Notes: generated by a model not told the origin, from the sequence alone. Counted from the first letter of the stretch, positions 1-12,873 are shown. The stretch is DNA of 64,000 bases from Oxytricha trifallax (GCA_000711775.1 ARYC01000109.1:62001-126000), one strand, 5' to 3'. Program-made: numbers and translations.

Positions 1-2000
1 GTAGAGATAGATTGGATCATTAAATTGTAATATACTGCTCTTTTCCTCTGTAAAATATAATTTAAAGATATTACTATGAATTATTTAGAATAAAGTGACA
101 ATATAACCAGGGTCTATTAAAATAAATGCTGCAAGAATGCTTTTTGTGATAATTTAAAATGGAAATTTCAAAAAAGCAGTTCATCTTTCAAATTGCGTTA
201 ATATATGATACCATTTGCATGAGTCAGTTTTCCCAGTCCTTAACTTTGAGCTTATCTGCTACTCATCAGTTCTCCGCCATCACTGCTATTGTACTCTGTA
301 AAATAAAGTTTTCAGATAAGTTTTTTTATAACTTACATATTTTATGAGTGAACATACTCCACCCGAGTAAACATCTATAGGTTTTTATATTTTAATTATT
401 AATTTCAAATATTTTTATGAATTACCGTTAACTTTCTATAAATAATCAATATCTACAATATTTAGAATTGATAGAATTAAATAACTTGGGAAAATGAATA
501 GCATAAGCTCAAGAATTTTCATAATTATTATTATACATGTCAAACACACTTTTATTAGCATGATTTACTTATATAATCAATAGTACTTAAAAAAATTTGC
601 TAAATTAAACATTTTTATACAATTGCTCAAGCCCATTTAAAAGGTTGAAGCTTGGACATTAGTTTAGTATTATATTAATACAGATTAAAAGACATGTATA
701 AACAATAAATTTATTTTTTAAGCTTTTAAGTATTATTTCCTTATAAAGTATTAAGATTTTTAAGGAACTATATATAAATCCAAATAGATTTTGAGGGTGC
801 TTTTTATTGAATCATTAATCAAAATTAATGGATATAAAATAGTTAAAGTGCCATTATAGAACATTATTCTAAATCAAATTAGATTAATTTTAATTCAATT
901 TGGAATTAAAGAGTATATATAAATAACATTTAATCATTACAAATGTTGAAGCTTGATGATTAATACAATGATCTATAATGATGATCTTAAAATTAAAATT
1001 TAATATTTATTTCTTAATATTTAAATAAATTTATAAATGGAGAGGTGAAGATGTTTTAGCTTTATCTTCGCCTTCTCCTTCAGCTAGAAATCTATCTGTT
1101 TTAGCTTTTTATAATTAGTGATTGTAATGAACCGTATTGCCGTAGTCCAATTTTTTAATTTTCTTTGATTCTTTAATGGTACACTTGACATTAAGCAACC
1201 ACAAATTTTTCTAGGTATTTTAAGGATTAAAATAATTTATTCCCTAAGTTCTTCAATCTTAATATTTTAGAGTGTTCTTTAGGGTTATTCCTTTTCTTAT
1301 CTTATATTAATATAATTTCTCCTTTAATCTAAAAACCTTTTATGAATTGCGTTGTCTTGTTAGAATTTACGCTTTTTACACTTAAATGTAAAGAAGAATA
1401 CCCTGCGAAATCTTAATTATCCAGTTATTCAATCCATGCTAATAAATATAAAATTGAATCAATCTATTTGTAAATAATTTAATAATTTAATAGCACAATT
1501 TTAATTTTTATCAAGCCCAATATATGGCTGTGTTAATTCTATTATCCTAACTTTTCATGCTAATACCCCTCTATTTTAAGTAATACAGGGCAATTGGTTG
1601 ATCTATTTAACTAAAAAATGTAGAATATTGATACCAAATTTATTACAAGCATTCATATTTGTTCAATGATCCAACTACATACACATAATTTGCAAATAAA
1701 TGAAGCAAAATGTAAACATGCAAATTCCTCCACTTTTGCCTGTAAATTTATCCAGTATCTTATTCTATCCTGATTTTAAATTTTATTCATATAATTAATA
1801 AATTGATTTCCAAAATAAAATCATTTAAAAACAAATCTGAATATTCTCAATTATCTGCTATCTCTATTAATGAAATTGCCTATTAACTTTGATTTAGGGT
1901 TTTAAATCAGCTATCAATGACAAAAGTTTTAACAGCCTTGAAATCTTTTTTTTTTAAAAATATTTATTAGTTTTTTAAATCAATATTTTCTTAGTTTTTT
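1..2000. other. AT-rich stretch, no gene supported
   Basis: No convincing coding region was found on either strand under the standard or ciliate code. The stretch is dominated by A/T runs, with one short hairpin described separately. It is compatible with IES or intergenic germline DNA. Confidence 0.5.
1039..1078. repeat. Imperfect hairpin
   Basis: GGAGAGGTGAAGAT at 1039-1052 pairs with ATCTTCGCCTTCTCC at 1064-1078, with one extra base and one G-T pair, around a short loop containing TTTAGC. It is much GC-richer than its surroundings. Function is unknown; it could be the core of a small inverted-repeat element or a transcript hairpin. Confidence 0.5.
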
Positions 2001-2004
2001 ATGT

Positions 2005-2200
2005 TCCCTGCTTTTATCCGATGGGCAAATTATTAAGAGTTAAATTACTGTTATCGATTTTAGTGTCGTACTTTATTATTCTCTTGAAACAGAATTTGTT
2101 AGAGGGGAAAGTCCTTATTATAAGTACCGAAATTTATTGATGAAATTTTTGAGCTGTCATAAAGATTATTAAAAGACAATGAATTTCTATGCTTTTTATA
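2005..2200 (+). pseudogene. Possible protein-kinase C-lobe scrap
   Basis: With TAA/TAG as Gln, the frame through 2010-2150 gives LLSDGQ, then TVIDFS, then an acidic segment ending TEFVRGESPYY. This resembles the end of a kinase catalytic loop, a DFG-like motif (DFS here) and the activation-loop end that usually reads G-T/S-P-Y-Y. No other kinase parts were found nearby, so this is either a decayed fragment or one MDS of a dispersed gene. The resemblance is short and could be chance. Confidence 0.25.
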
Positions 2201-2944
2201 GATCTATATCTATCATTTTTTTAATATCTTTTTATAAAAAGCTTCATGCTACTTTTCTTATTTATTATTCTAAAATAAAATTGTTTCAGTTTATTTTATT
2301 TATCAGATTAGAGCTTTGACTGTCATCATTCATTTTATGAATATTTATTGTAGAATTTAATAAAATGCTCATATTTAAGTACTCATAAGAATTTCAATAT
2401 ATCTTAAGAATGAACTCTAAAATTCAAACAATTTTTTAATTCAAGGAAAAGAAATATGGAAAGCCAATTCAGAACGGTTGTGGAAAATACACCTAAACCA
2501 TCTACTCTTAAGTAAAACTAGAAATATCAAGAAGTAAGCATTTATGAATTCATTTAATGAATTCTACAGGTCATCAATCTTCTGACATATGAACTCTAGT
2601 TCAATCCAAGAAACAGAGCAACTCTCTCATTGTTGTATTATTGCTATTTCTATATTTAAGATTTTCAAACTCTTATGATTTGTGCGATCAGCTCACTAAG
2701 TTCTACTCCAAATGCGACTCATTCAAACTGTGTCACGCATATAATTTTACTAGACTGGTATGTTCGTGGAGGCACAAAAAGTTGCTCAGTATATTGAGGA
2801 TCAAGAATATCAAGAAGAGATTTTTTAACTAAAAATTACAATTCAATAGAATTGGAAAAAATTTCACATGATAAATCTATAATATCATAACTTCCATCTG
2901 ATAGTGCTGAATATATTATATCTTAGGGAAGTGTGTTGTAAAGC

Positions 2945-3205
2945 CTTTGGGTCAAAATTAATAGTTAATTAGAGTATTTACTTTTTTATTAAATTAAGTG
3001 ATATTATGAATTGTAAAATATACTTATAATTTTTTCATATCAACAATATATAAATTTATTGTTGGATGTTAATACCAGAACATTTTTAGAATTATAAATG
3101 CAATCATTTTTTTAGTCTGCAATAGTTTTTTATTAAATAATAATAAACTTTTTAATGTATTTTAACTTAATATATTATTTATACCATAATTTTAAAGTAA
3201 TTTAA
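2945..3205. other. IES-like insertion within the IFT70 copy
   Basis: About 260 bp of very AT-rich sequence interrupts the IFT70 reading between GSVL (ending GTGTTG) and YQEDKYDE (starting TACCAGG). Joining the two sides at a shared TA restores a continuous Leu-Tyr codon pair. A TA pointer is my inference from this junction; the precise pointer needs the macronuclear sequence. Confidence 0.55.
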
Positions 3206-4209
3206 TCTCTGAGAGTTTACCAGGAAGATAAATATGACGAGACAAGAGCTTAATTCCAGAAGGTGCTTAACATGATTGGCTACTATCAATGCGATGTTGC
3301 CAATAATATCACTCTCAGTTACTACAAAATGAAACAACTTGCTCCATCACTGAAACATATTGCTGATATTATTGAAAAAGGTGTTAGAGAGTACCCTGAA
3401 CTCGGAGTTGGACCAAACTCTGAAAGAGTGCAAGTTAAGAGTGTTGGTAATACTTAAACTCTAAAAGAAACAGCTCTGATTGTAGCTATCAATCTTATGG
3501 CTACTACTGAATTCTAAATGAATAAGAAAGCTGTTTCAAGAGAATCTTTGCTTAAAAATCCACTTAGAAATGAAGATGAGCTAGATCCAGCAACTCTTCA
3601 TAATCAGGCATTTATGAATATAGAGTAGGCTGCTGCTGGTGGATTTAAAAAGTTAAACTTCATTCTTTGCAATCCTCCATTCCCACCTGAATCATTTCCA
3701 AATCTTTTCCCATTTTACAGCAAATATCATCATTACGATTTAGCTGCTGATATTCTTGCTAAAAATATAGATCTCCCTTTTAAATGCCTTTCTCAAGAAG
3801 ATTTTGACTTTTTAAAAGACAAATAATGAGGAAGTTTACAGGAAGTTTGAAGATCATGCATATAAGCACATTGATAACTTAAGAAAGAAGAATAAACCTA
3901 TTAGAGATGCAAGTATTGCAAGAGACTCTAATTTAGTAAATTATGATAATTAGTTATAAAATAATTTATATATTATAATACTCTAAGTCAATAAATTAAG
4001 CACTTCAAGAATATGATGTAAGCCAGAGCTTACTGGGATATTGGCAACTATACCATGGTTAAAAGATCTTCAGATAAAGTTCTGCATTCTGCAGCTAGCA
4101 TGAAACTTAGAAATTGAATGTTAGTTACAAATTCTTCCTACAAGAAGGAAAATACAAAGATGCAATCAGTTTCTATGAGCCTTTCGTTAAAAAAGAAAAT
4201 AAATGACTA

Positions 4210-4880
4210 TTTGAATAATTAATTTAAAAACATATTACACATGTTTTTATAGGCTATATATAATGCTTTTTTATAATTACAAACATTTATAAAGAATATG
4301 TTTAAAAATCCTAAATGTTTTATTCTTTGATTACATTTTAATTGCTGAAATAACTATCCTATATAGATTTTATAAAGTAAATTTATAAGTATAAAAATAA
4401 TCTACTACTTATTCATAAATAATAAACTAAAAAACATGGATTAACTCTTGATCGTTTAGCTAAAAATTTCTTACTATTTAATATGCTTTATTTTTCGTTT
4501 TTAAGTTATGATTATTATTATCATATAAATAGCTTATATTTCAAACATCTCTCTTTAAATTATAGTGATTCATAATAAAATAAGTTTAATAAATTTAAAG
4601 CGATAAACTTTAAAATTTTATGTTGAAATATATTAACATTTACTCTTATATGAAATTGTAAATAATAAGATTTAAAAAAATAAGGAATACTTTATTAATA
4701 TATATGATAAAAACTTATCAAGCATATAAGCTGGTTAAGTAAATGTGAGGCAATCGAGAAAAGTTTAGCAATCCTTCTCGATTACCCTTGCATCATAAAA
4801 ATAAAGTTATTTATTATTGATAACTTATATTAAATAATATTAATGATCAAACTAATTCACTGTATCATTTCTTAAAATTG
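4210..4880. other. Non-coding gap in the IFT70 copy
   Basis: AT-rich sequence lies where the protein should encode roughly 80 residues between the FYEP block and the FGESRVIKS block. It holds a GC-richer hairpin (4749-4786) but no IFT70 coding. Either an IES sits beside a deletion, or the missing piece lies elsewhere in the germline. Confidence 0.5.
4749..4786. repeat. Hairpin inside the IFT70 gap
   Basis: GGCAATCGAGAA at 4749-4760 and TTCTCGATTACC at 4775-4786 form a 12-bp stem with one mismatch-like pair. The loop contains TTTAGC, as does the hairpin at 1039. It stands out from the AT-rich surroundings. Confidence 0.5.
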
Positions 4881-5250
4881 CCTGAATACTTAAAGTTCTT
4901 ACCAATTATTCAAAGGATAACTATACTTTTGGTGAATCAAGAGTAATTAAGAGTCTTGAGCTATACTCAAAGAAGTCAAGTACTGATACACTTAGTTCAA
5001 CGTAAAGAGATCCTTCCTTAATCTTAAAGAAACTTTAGCACAGGATATGTTAGTTCTACCAGACTCTTTATTTAATGAAATGCTTAACTTCCTTGATGCA
5101 GTAGAAGCTCATGGAAAGAATATTAAGACAGTTATCAATCCTCTAGAAGAACACAACGATAAAAAGACTGTCGCCTATAAATCATAACTCCTCAAAAGAA
5201 TGTTCATTAAACTAAGATAATGATAAAGTGAAACTGATACCTGCTATAAA

Positions 5251-5254
<4 letters not shown>

Positions 5255-5289
<35 letters not shown>
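5255..5289. repeat. (TA)n microsatellite
   Basis: An almost pure TA dinucleotide run lies just after the IFT70 stop codon. Confidence 0.95.
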
Positions 5290-5292
<3 letters not shown>

Positions 5293-5478
5293 GATTGCTA
5301 ACTTAAGTGTTTATAAATTTCCTACGATTTAAAAGATTATTAGGATCAATAGCTAAAGAAATATAATTGTCAAATTAAAGATTTAAATAAACAAATCTTA
5401 AACAGTTGCTTTTTAATATCCATTTTCTTATCTTGCTTTAATAATTTTTCCATGTAAATTTTCTCATTAGAAGAAATG

Positions 5479-8400
5479 TCACTCGAAAGCCCATTTAATT
5501 GAAACTCTTTTACTCTGACAGTTTTTTATAGAATTCCATAGTTATACCTACCTTTGGCCTTATTAAGTTGAATAATTGCTTTGTTGGTTGTTATTAAAAA
5601 GACTTTGATTAGATACGCTATTTCTCAAACTCAATCTATGAGGTTATTTATCAGAAAATACTTGAACCTTTTACTATGATTACATAAAAAAATTGCCACT
5701 GAACCACTCAGTATTTTCTAAATTTTAGGTATTAGGAGTTTAATATTTCCTTTTATAAATTGCTAAGAGTTCATCAATTTTTAAGTGAATTTATTGCATT
5801 TTTAATCTTGGCATTTTAAAAGCATGATCTCTTAGAACTCTTTAAGAAGATAGTACTTCATTCTAGTCTTTGTCAATCAATTTGTTTACTTCTTTAAGTA
5901 TCTCAAATTGATTTAAAATGTCAACCTGAACTGTTTATTAAACGTTGTTAATTTTCCTCTTTTCAAGAAGCTCTTTCAAACTTAATTGCTAATAATATTA
6001 TTGAGATTATTTTGATATTCATTATTGTATACCGTTGATAAACTTAGACAGTTATCCCATAGATAAGTCTTTCTATATTATGATTGCTAATGGTCTTATT
6101 CTATCATTTTAGCTCGTAAAATAATTATCATTATTTAATGTCTATTTTTATAGGGAATTATATCTCTCAATAAGTAACTACTAACTTTGATTTCTCGCTC
6201 TTGCTGATTAAAAGTTGCTAAACTTTATTTGCATTTAATTCTTCTTGCCCTTTTTATTATTTGAGTATTTTAGGGTCAAAATGGCTGGAAGAATTGTACT
6301 TAAGGTAAAAATTCGTTTTTAAATCATCAACTTTATTTTGCTTTTTTAGTTCTTTTTTCACCGTTCTTCTATGTTTAAAAAATAAAAGGGTAGTCATAAT
6401 AGATATAAATTTAACACAATATTATATTAAAATTTCTTTTATTTTTAAATTGTTTCATTTCATTCTTGGTTTGATTACTTTAAAGACTTTGACGAACATT
6501 TTTCTATGACATAATTTTAGGTATTCTCAGGAGAATCTCTTTTTTTATTGTTTCATAGATATATTTATCCAACTGAGTTTCAAGAATTTTATGGATTCTT
6601 TCTATATAAAATTTCCTTAAGTTTTTTAATTGATTTTTCATTTATATAAGGGGGAAAAATTAAATCAATTTTTATTCATACAAAAATCTGATTTATTTAC
6701 TTCCATACTTTCATTAATTAAGTTGGTTAAATGTTGAGAATAATATCAAAATCCTACTTATGAAGTAGTCTTAGATGAATAACCTCTGTGTAATAATTCA
6801 GTGGCTTATAAAGTGTTTCAATCGGTCTTTAAAGCATTTAAGATTATTGTAAACGATTAGTGATCAAAGCAAGGTGATACTGTTGATCTCGAGTTTCCAT
6901 TATAATATTAAATTAAGTTTATTTTTAATAATTGGGAGTAATTATGAACTTAACAATAGTTAATGCTATAAAAATAATTAATTAATTCTTCAAACACTTT
7001 GGCATAATAGTAATTTAGGTAAATTTGAAATTAAATTTATATCATTCCTTAATCACTTGGTTAATTTGTACATTAGTCCAAGTATCGTAAAGAAAAACAT
7101 GATGGTACAGCAGAACACGTTCCCATTCGCAGAAGTCAGCATTTAATCTATCCTGCCCATATTCTTTTTTAATAAATTTTGATTTTTAATCAGCAACGAA
7201 ACTCTCATCATCCACCATTCAATAATTTATGTTTATAGTTACTTTTTAATTATTCCTACTTATGAAGCAAGAATCTGTCTAATTTTTCCATAGAATAAGA
7301 ATGAAAATAAATGTTTTTTAGTAAAAAGTTAAGTATTCTACTTTTTTTAAATGATTTCAGAAGAGAAACTTACATTTATTCATGTGTTCTTCCATTATTT
7401 AATCATCTTCATTAGTCTAAGAATCGTTAGTTGATTATTAAGCAGAAAATTGAATATATAATAGTCTTCTACTTTATATAATTATCAGAAAGTTATTATT
7501 TAATTAAATTCTATATTTTTAATTAAAGCCACAATCAGATTAAATAATTCATTGACTAATTGTAAATTATTATTCAATATTAAACAAAACTTTATCTGTA
7601 TTTTTAATTAAAAGCTGCATTTATTGATAAATCTAATTCTCTAATTGTTGTAATATCCAAAGAATCACCCATCAACTTTATCTGTGTTTGCAAAATGCAA
7701 TGTGCTAAACCCCCTGGATCATAGTTCTAAAAAGCATATGCCAAATCTTCATTTGAATCTTCTGTGTCTTCAATATTTCCATGAATACTCAAGCATTTTT
7801 GGATATTCTTGGTATAAGTTAATCTTGCTACCGCATGAGTGGTTTACATTTTAAGAATATCCTACGTTCCTGTTTCACAATTTTTTGCACACATTTGTGC
7901 AGATAATCCAAAATTGATTGTGGGTTAAAAGATTCATCAAAGTCTTCTTTAGTATATTGACTAAGAAATTACTTTACCAAACAGTTTTTCTCTAATTACT
8001 ATAATAAATAGGAATAGAAGAATATAAGAGTAAAATACATTAAATTACCAATATCTCAGTGAATGTTTAATTCTCCTCACTGTTAATCTAAGCTTAGTAT
8101 TCGAGATTAAGTTTTCTGTTTCAAATCTGACTATAAGTGATTAGTTTTTGATATTCCATAATTCATGAGTTTGACAAATCTCAAATATTTTCAGCCATTA
8201 AAAAAGTGATTAAACATAAGTTTATTAAATTAAATGCTAAATTAAAATTAATCATTTTTATATATATATATATCACTATAATTAGTCACCTATTTAATGA
8301 TTGAACCATTTTTTCATTTTCAGCATTTACCACAAAAATATCTGCCATGTCTTAACCATTTGAATTCATTTAATGGTGTGCCATTGTGCCATCCTTAGTT

Positions 8401-8825
8401 CCTTTACTGCTCACCCAACTGTTTTCTGATTGAATTTATTTACCAAAATCTTTCTTTAAAAATATCTCTATATTCACAAAGGAGCCTCCTAACCCACTAT
8501 TTTATGTTAAAAAGGCTCACTTTTAACAACAATGCAAAATTATTTTGCATTGTCATACGAGTTCACTGTATATTTAACTTTCTATATTAATTTTCTCGAA
8601 GCTATGACAACTATGACTTCTTATTAAGATTTTGTTTTTATAATAAAGCTGATTTTAATTGGTGAAGTAGCTACTTTGACGAAAATAGTCCATTTTTCAT
8701 TTTTGTTTGGACCATGGTGATATTAATTTTCATACTATGTTTTAGCTTTCATCCATCGATCAATTTCTTTAGCTTCTTCATTTATACGGTAATTATAAAC
8801 CTTAAATTGTTCTTTAAACTGTATT
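5479..8825 (-). pseudogene. Unrecognised multi-piece minus-strand gene
   Basis: I do not recognise this gene. Protein-like pieces on the minus strand, read with TAA/TAG as Gln, run 5' to 3': RINEEAKEIDRWMKAKTQ (about 8800-8740); GLGGSFVNIEIFLKK with a following Asn/Met-rich part (8500-8290); an acidic piece with AYAFQNYDPGGLAHC (8000-7610); EYGQDRLNADFCEWERVLL (7240-7060); METRDQQYHLALITN (6900-6800); and a 3' part with LEILKEV-type coiled coil then an Asn/Gln/Ser-rich tail ending in WAFE and TGA at 5479-5481. AT-rich gaps and frame changes separate the pieces, so this is one gene broken by IESs or decay, or two neighbouring genes. Order and strand are consistent throughout. Confidence 0.45.
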
Positions 8826-9141
8826 CTTAATTATTGTTACATTTATTATATCAATAGAATAAGTGAAATCTTATCTAAACAAAGTGCATTTTACCTTTTA
8901 AGCAATATTTAAAGTATACAGGAATTAGAAATTATATGATGGCATGGATCAGTGAGGCCAGGTTCAAGCATTAAAGTATAGAATACAAAACACTCCACAG
9001 TTAATTATTAGTTTATAGTATCAGTGTTCTAAATATACTTCTATTATTATTTAAATTATAGTAAAGTTTCTATTAAAATGCTTATCTTATAATTATCAAC
9101 TTTATATCACCATAATTATAAATATATCTTGCACAAAATAA

Positions 9142-10151
9142 ATGCTTAAATCGATTAATTAATTATACGATATACTCTTACGTCTTGAAAACGAACTTGA
9201 AAGCTAAGATTCTTATGCTAGATTATAAAATATCTGCCAAAAATAATTTAGTTTGGCATATGGTTTAGTAGCTAACTTTATTGATAATATTGAGGATTCA
9301 ATGTGTGCTATTAAACTTCTAAAAGTCCTTTAGTAAAGCTCATATGTGTTACATGGATAATATAATTGCCTAATTTCCATAACTATAAATTAAAATTACT
9401 ATAGGAAGTTAAATGAGCATCTGCCTGAGCTTGTAGCATCTCATTTCATATAAAATTATAAATTGTTGGAGCTATGTGAAATATTTAGAAAATACAGATT
9501 TAAAGATATGGTGATGCATTTATATTTTTAGTAAAGATTTTAACGACAGCCCAATAAATCTTGTGAATGAAAATTTTTTGTAGAAACTATTTGATTCCCT
9601 AGAATTTATAACAGATAATAATACTGAAAACGCCTTAGTAAGTATTCTTATTATTATTTGTGCTAGCTTTGAGATAAAACTTCAAAAGTTAAAAGATAAT
9701 GGACAGCAGGAATAGTTTTAAAAAATACTTTTTAATCCATACATTTCTTTCAAGAATTCTTGAAAAATGAGGCATTTTGTTGAGAGAAACTGCTTTATCT
9801 CACTAACAACGGCAACAAATTTAAATTCGATAAATGTTTGGAACCCGTGTTTTAATTTTAATAAAGGATATCTCTAAGAATTTCTTCAAAATAAACGATA
9901 TGAATTTCATAATCGATATTTGCTTGAGAGAAATACAGAGAAAGAAGAATTCAGCTACAAGAATTTAAATACTAGAAATGGTTGAGACTATTGTGAAAAA
10001 TAATACTTACAAGGAATATCCTTATAAGCCAGAAGATATCAAAGAGATGATAAATAAAATGATCTAGTATGAGGATGACACCACTACTTGCTGATGGTAT
10101 AGCATGAATGAGAGAGAATTAGTTGCTATACTTAAATAATGTTTTAAGTGA
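9142..10151 (+). pseudogene. SPIN90/Ldb17-like (NCKIPSD C-terminal domain) protein
   Basis: SPIN90/Ldb17 proteins act in Arp2/3-dependent actin assembly through a helical leucine-rich domain. The ciliate-code frame from ATG 9142 begins MLKSINQLYDILLRLENELE. Later blocks include FDSLEFITDNNTENALVSIL, a KNEAFC-x-EKLLYLTNNG block and FIIDICLREIQ followed by MVETIVKNNTYKEY; these fit the family's order of an FLLDLLE-like helix, an EKLLLLFNR-like helix, and a LIDIILREL helix with the final YLELVPLLL region. It ends at TGA 10149-10151. An AT-rich break lies at about 9357-9402, an in-frame TGA follows AFC near 9782, and a +1 slip occurs in the T4 run near 9850. Assignment is from remembered family patterns, so moderate. 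Confidence 0.45.
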
Positions 10152-10159
10152 TTGATGTT

Positions 10160-10740
10160 TATGAATGAAAAACTTTAATTCAATAGATTCTAATACATAT
10201 CTTTATATAATCTAAGTTTTATAATTGAGATTTTGAAGAGCTGTATATTATATATTATTATCAGAAATTACTAAATTTAATGGAAAATCGAAATTAAAAT
10301 TTTGAACAGGGGCTTATAGTACATTTTTGTTAAGATCTTACAAATTCTTATAGTGTCCTTAAATTTTATTATTTCTTGTGTAAATTATGTAAAATAATCT
10401 TCTTTGATAATAGACTGGATAAAAGTGACAATCAAGGTTTTGGAGTTGATTTATTTTAAATTAACTTTTTAAAATACACTGAATTTAGATGATTTTACTT
10501 TACTTTGCCTAAATCTCAGTCTTTTAATTGAAACTAGCTCTTTAATTTAAATTAGCATCTAGAATATCTAAATCCAACAAAATGGCTTTTTTGACGATTA
10601 ATTTAGGATGCTTGAAAGCTTGCACAAAAGTTCATACTTTAGAGAAATACTTAATCATACTGAATCTTTCTTGAAATAAGTGATTAAAAACAATATGAAT
10701 AATAATTATACAAATATGAGTAAATTTTAATAAAAGTTTA
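10160..10740. other. No gene supported
   Basis: AT-rich interval between the SPIN90-like gene and the first short intron-bearing gene. Nothing convincing was seen on either strand. Confidence 0.5.
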
Positions 10741-10789
10741 TCTTAAAAACGTTTAATTGTCATATAAATTCTCCCATGTATAATCTTCC

Positions 10790-10959
10790 ATCTTTCCATT
10801 TGTAAATTTTGAAATCAATTCTTTGAGCTGCTCTATGTAATCTTTATACTTCCCCTTCACAGCTCTCCCCGAGTTGGTCCACTAAAAAAATTAGAATTGA
10901 TATATGTTTTTTGGAACTTATAATTTTTGTGATTGACACAGTATCTTCTGCTCAGACAT
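10790..10959 (-). pseudogene. Short two-exon gene, copy A
   Basis: Unrecognised. The minus-strand ATG at 10959 gives MSEQKILCQSQKLQ, then an intron-like segment from 10917 to 10882 (starts GTTCC, ends TTTTTTTAG). Exon 2 opens with TGGACCAAC and reads about 45 residues with a YKDYIEQLKELISKF helix. The layout (about 13 codons, a small AT-rich intron, then a short exon) is shared with copies at 12.9, 27.8 and 53.6 kb, and the intron ends closely resemble copy C. Where the other copies have a GTAAG donor, this one has ATAAGTT, so splicing may be lost. No nearby TGA ends exon 2 clearly. Confidence 0.35.
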
Positions 10960-11019
10960 TTTTATATTCTTTAATAAATAATAAAATTGTTATCAATCAC
11001 TAATATTGAAAATTTCAGC

Positions 11020-11187
11020 ATGAATGGGTTGACAAACATAAACAAACACTTAAGAACTGAAATAAGTCAATATGCAAAAGATATCGTTTCTCATAAAACT
11101 TATGCTGAAAAAGTCAAAATTACTAATATGAAGCTTAGCAAAAACTAATTCAGTTTACAGCATCTATAAAATAGTTAGTTCAATTGA
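11020..11187 (+). CDS. Small ORF (55 aa), unrecognised
   Basis: ATG 11020 opens a ciliate-code frame starting MNGLTNINKHLRTEISQYAK and ending SQFN before TGA 11185-11187. Composition is protein-like (charged, helical) and the frame is unbroken. It lies just upstream of the Q-rich gene and could be its first MDS or a separate small protein. Confidence 0.35.
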
Positions 11188-11292
11188 TTAAATAAATTTT
11201 AAGTTTTATGCTTTCTCTCATTGATTAAATCTAATAGAATAAGTGAAATGATAGAGTTTACTTAGATAATTAATCTTTTTTAATAATTAAAG

Positions 11293-12844
11293 ATGCAATA
11301 ACAACAATATTACTACCAGAATAATTGGAACCATTAAAACTACGAATCTAAAAGCCAAAAGTAGTATCAGCAGTAGGATTAATAAATATAAAAACATTAA
11401 GCCCACTCAAATAACCTAACTTCTGAGGGAATGGGGTCTTAAATTCGTTTTACAATTAAATTCAACCTTACGAAGGTGCTGTAGATTACTACACAAAATA
11501 CCAGCAAAATTACGCTAAGTCCATTAACCAAAAACTTAAACATAAACCTTTCCCACAACTACAAATAGAAATTTACAAATAGAGGCATGATGCTCTGGTG
11601 AAAAATGTGGAGAAGTTGCACAATATACTTAAATTTATTAGTTTCAATATCGACAAAGTTATCTAAAGCAAAGATATTGTTCAACTATGCTAGCATGCTA
11701 TTAATTTTCAAAAATTTACAGTTCTAATAATTTCTAGTAATTTAAATGATCAAATAATCTTATGATCTTAAGAGAGCTCATAGTTTGAATGAATAAGAGT
11801 ACCAATAATAGCAATAAAGAAAATTAACTTGGTAAGAAAACTCACCAATAATCTTAATCCTGGTATCCTAAGCAGCATTAAATCATATACTCTAAAAGCT
11901 AAGGGTATTACAACCAGCATCAACAATTACAATAAAACATGTCTTGAAGAAATTATTGAGATGTAAGTCCATACTAATACTATTAGCAGCAGTAATAGAA
12001 CGAACTGCAGAAAAGACGGAGAATCACTCATAACAATGATCAATTTACTGTTTAGTCGCAAAATAAAGGGCAAACAAGCCTATATTCAAGGTCGGATGCA
12101 AATTTACAGCAGCAGCCTTGAAATTAAAATATAGTAGCACCTCTCAATAATAGAGAGAATATTAATATTGCTAAGATACAAATGATTTGGAAAGATTTGA
12201 TAAGAAAAATTATTAATCAATCTGATTTAAGACACCTTATATTATTATTCAATGAATTAAATTTTAAATTGCCAAATAATTTGTATTAAGCACTAGATAT
12301 ACTCATAACAATTATAGTAAAGAGCCTTGTTATTGTAGTTAAGCTAACAGTAACTAAGTAACGAAAGAACAACAAACTAGATAAGTAAACATAGTTTGAA
12401 CAGACATAATGGCGAAGGAGATGAACAAAATTGGTATTAATGCACAAACTTATCTAGCTCAACTGCAATGCAACATAACCCATCATTTGCTGTCATGCTG
12501 TCATAAATAAAATATTATGCTAACAATTTTAGTGGGTAAACAGTATATGGAGGGTCTAAGAATGTAACAAAAATGGATGGTAATTAGCAATTTATTATCA
12601 TCATGATATGTAGCAGCATAATTCAGTTTAAGCGTAGCGTCAAATAACCATGAATACACTTCCTTACAAGTTAAAAAAATACATGAAAAATGTCAAACCA
12701 CCTCAGGTAGTATTTATTAAAAATAAGTGGAAAGTATTATTTTAAAATGAAAATGAATTAATTAGACAAGTATTTGGAGAGTATTCATTAAAAGCCATAT
12801 CTTAGCACAGCTACCTTGTTCTTCCAGTATCCTTCATATCTTGA
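11293..12844 (+). pseudogene. Glutamine/asparagine-rich protein, unrecognised
   Basis: Q-rich reading in ciliate code, with many Gln from TAA/TAG. It starts MQQQQYYYQNNWN at 11293; continues with a frame change to a less biased block (PYEGAVDYYTKYQQNYAKS, then IYKQRHDALVKNVEKLHN near 11580); then a long Q-rich stretch (QHQQLQQNMSQRNYW, RRRITHNNDQFTVQSQN) and a hydrophobic helical block near 12180-12300. The last part reads YKLKKYMKNVKPPQ and ends at TGA 12842-12844. Frame changes occur near 11440, 11740 and 12380-12480. Low-complexity sequence prevents a family call. The 3' end overlaps the minus-strand copy B. Confidence 0.45.
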
Positions 12845-12873
12845 ACTATCTCTCCAAAATATTAAAGTCGTCC

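Larger units (their letters stand above)
2456..5223 (+). pseudogene. IFT70/TTC30 (intraflagellar transport TPR protein), decayed
   Basis: IFT70 (TTC30, DYF-1) is a TPR-superhelix subunit of the IFT-B complex needed to build cilia. Matching pieces occur in order: an N-terminal NPRNRATLSLL block near 2600; a TPR segment to about 2940; ALKHIAD-like and ELGVG/SVGNT blocks at 3200-3460; DPATLHNQAFMNIEQ near 3590; FPPESFPNLFPFYSKY near 3690; an AQA-x-YW-like block near 4030; FLQEGKYKDAISFYEP near 4150; FGESRVIKSLELYSKK near 4930; and a C-terminal NPLEEHNDKKTVAYKS ending at TGA 5221-5223. The reading frame shifts near 2640, 3828, 4115 and 4980, and the segment expected between 4205 and 4880 is missing. 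At least one AT-rich insertion (2945-3205) separates pieces. Family assignment is strong. Whether it is a dead germline paralogue or a real gene with consensus errors is unresolved. Confidence 0.85.
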
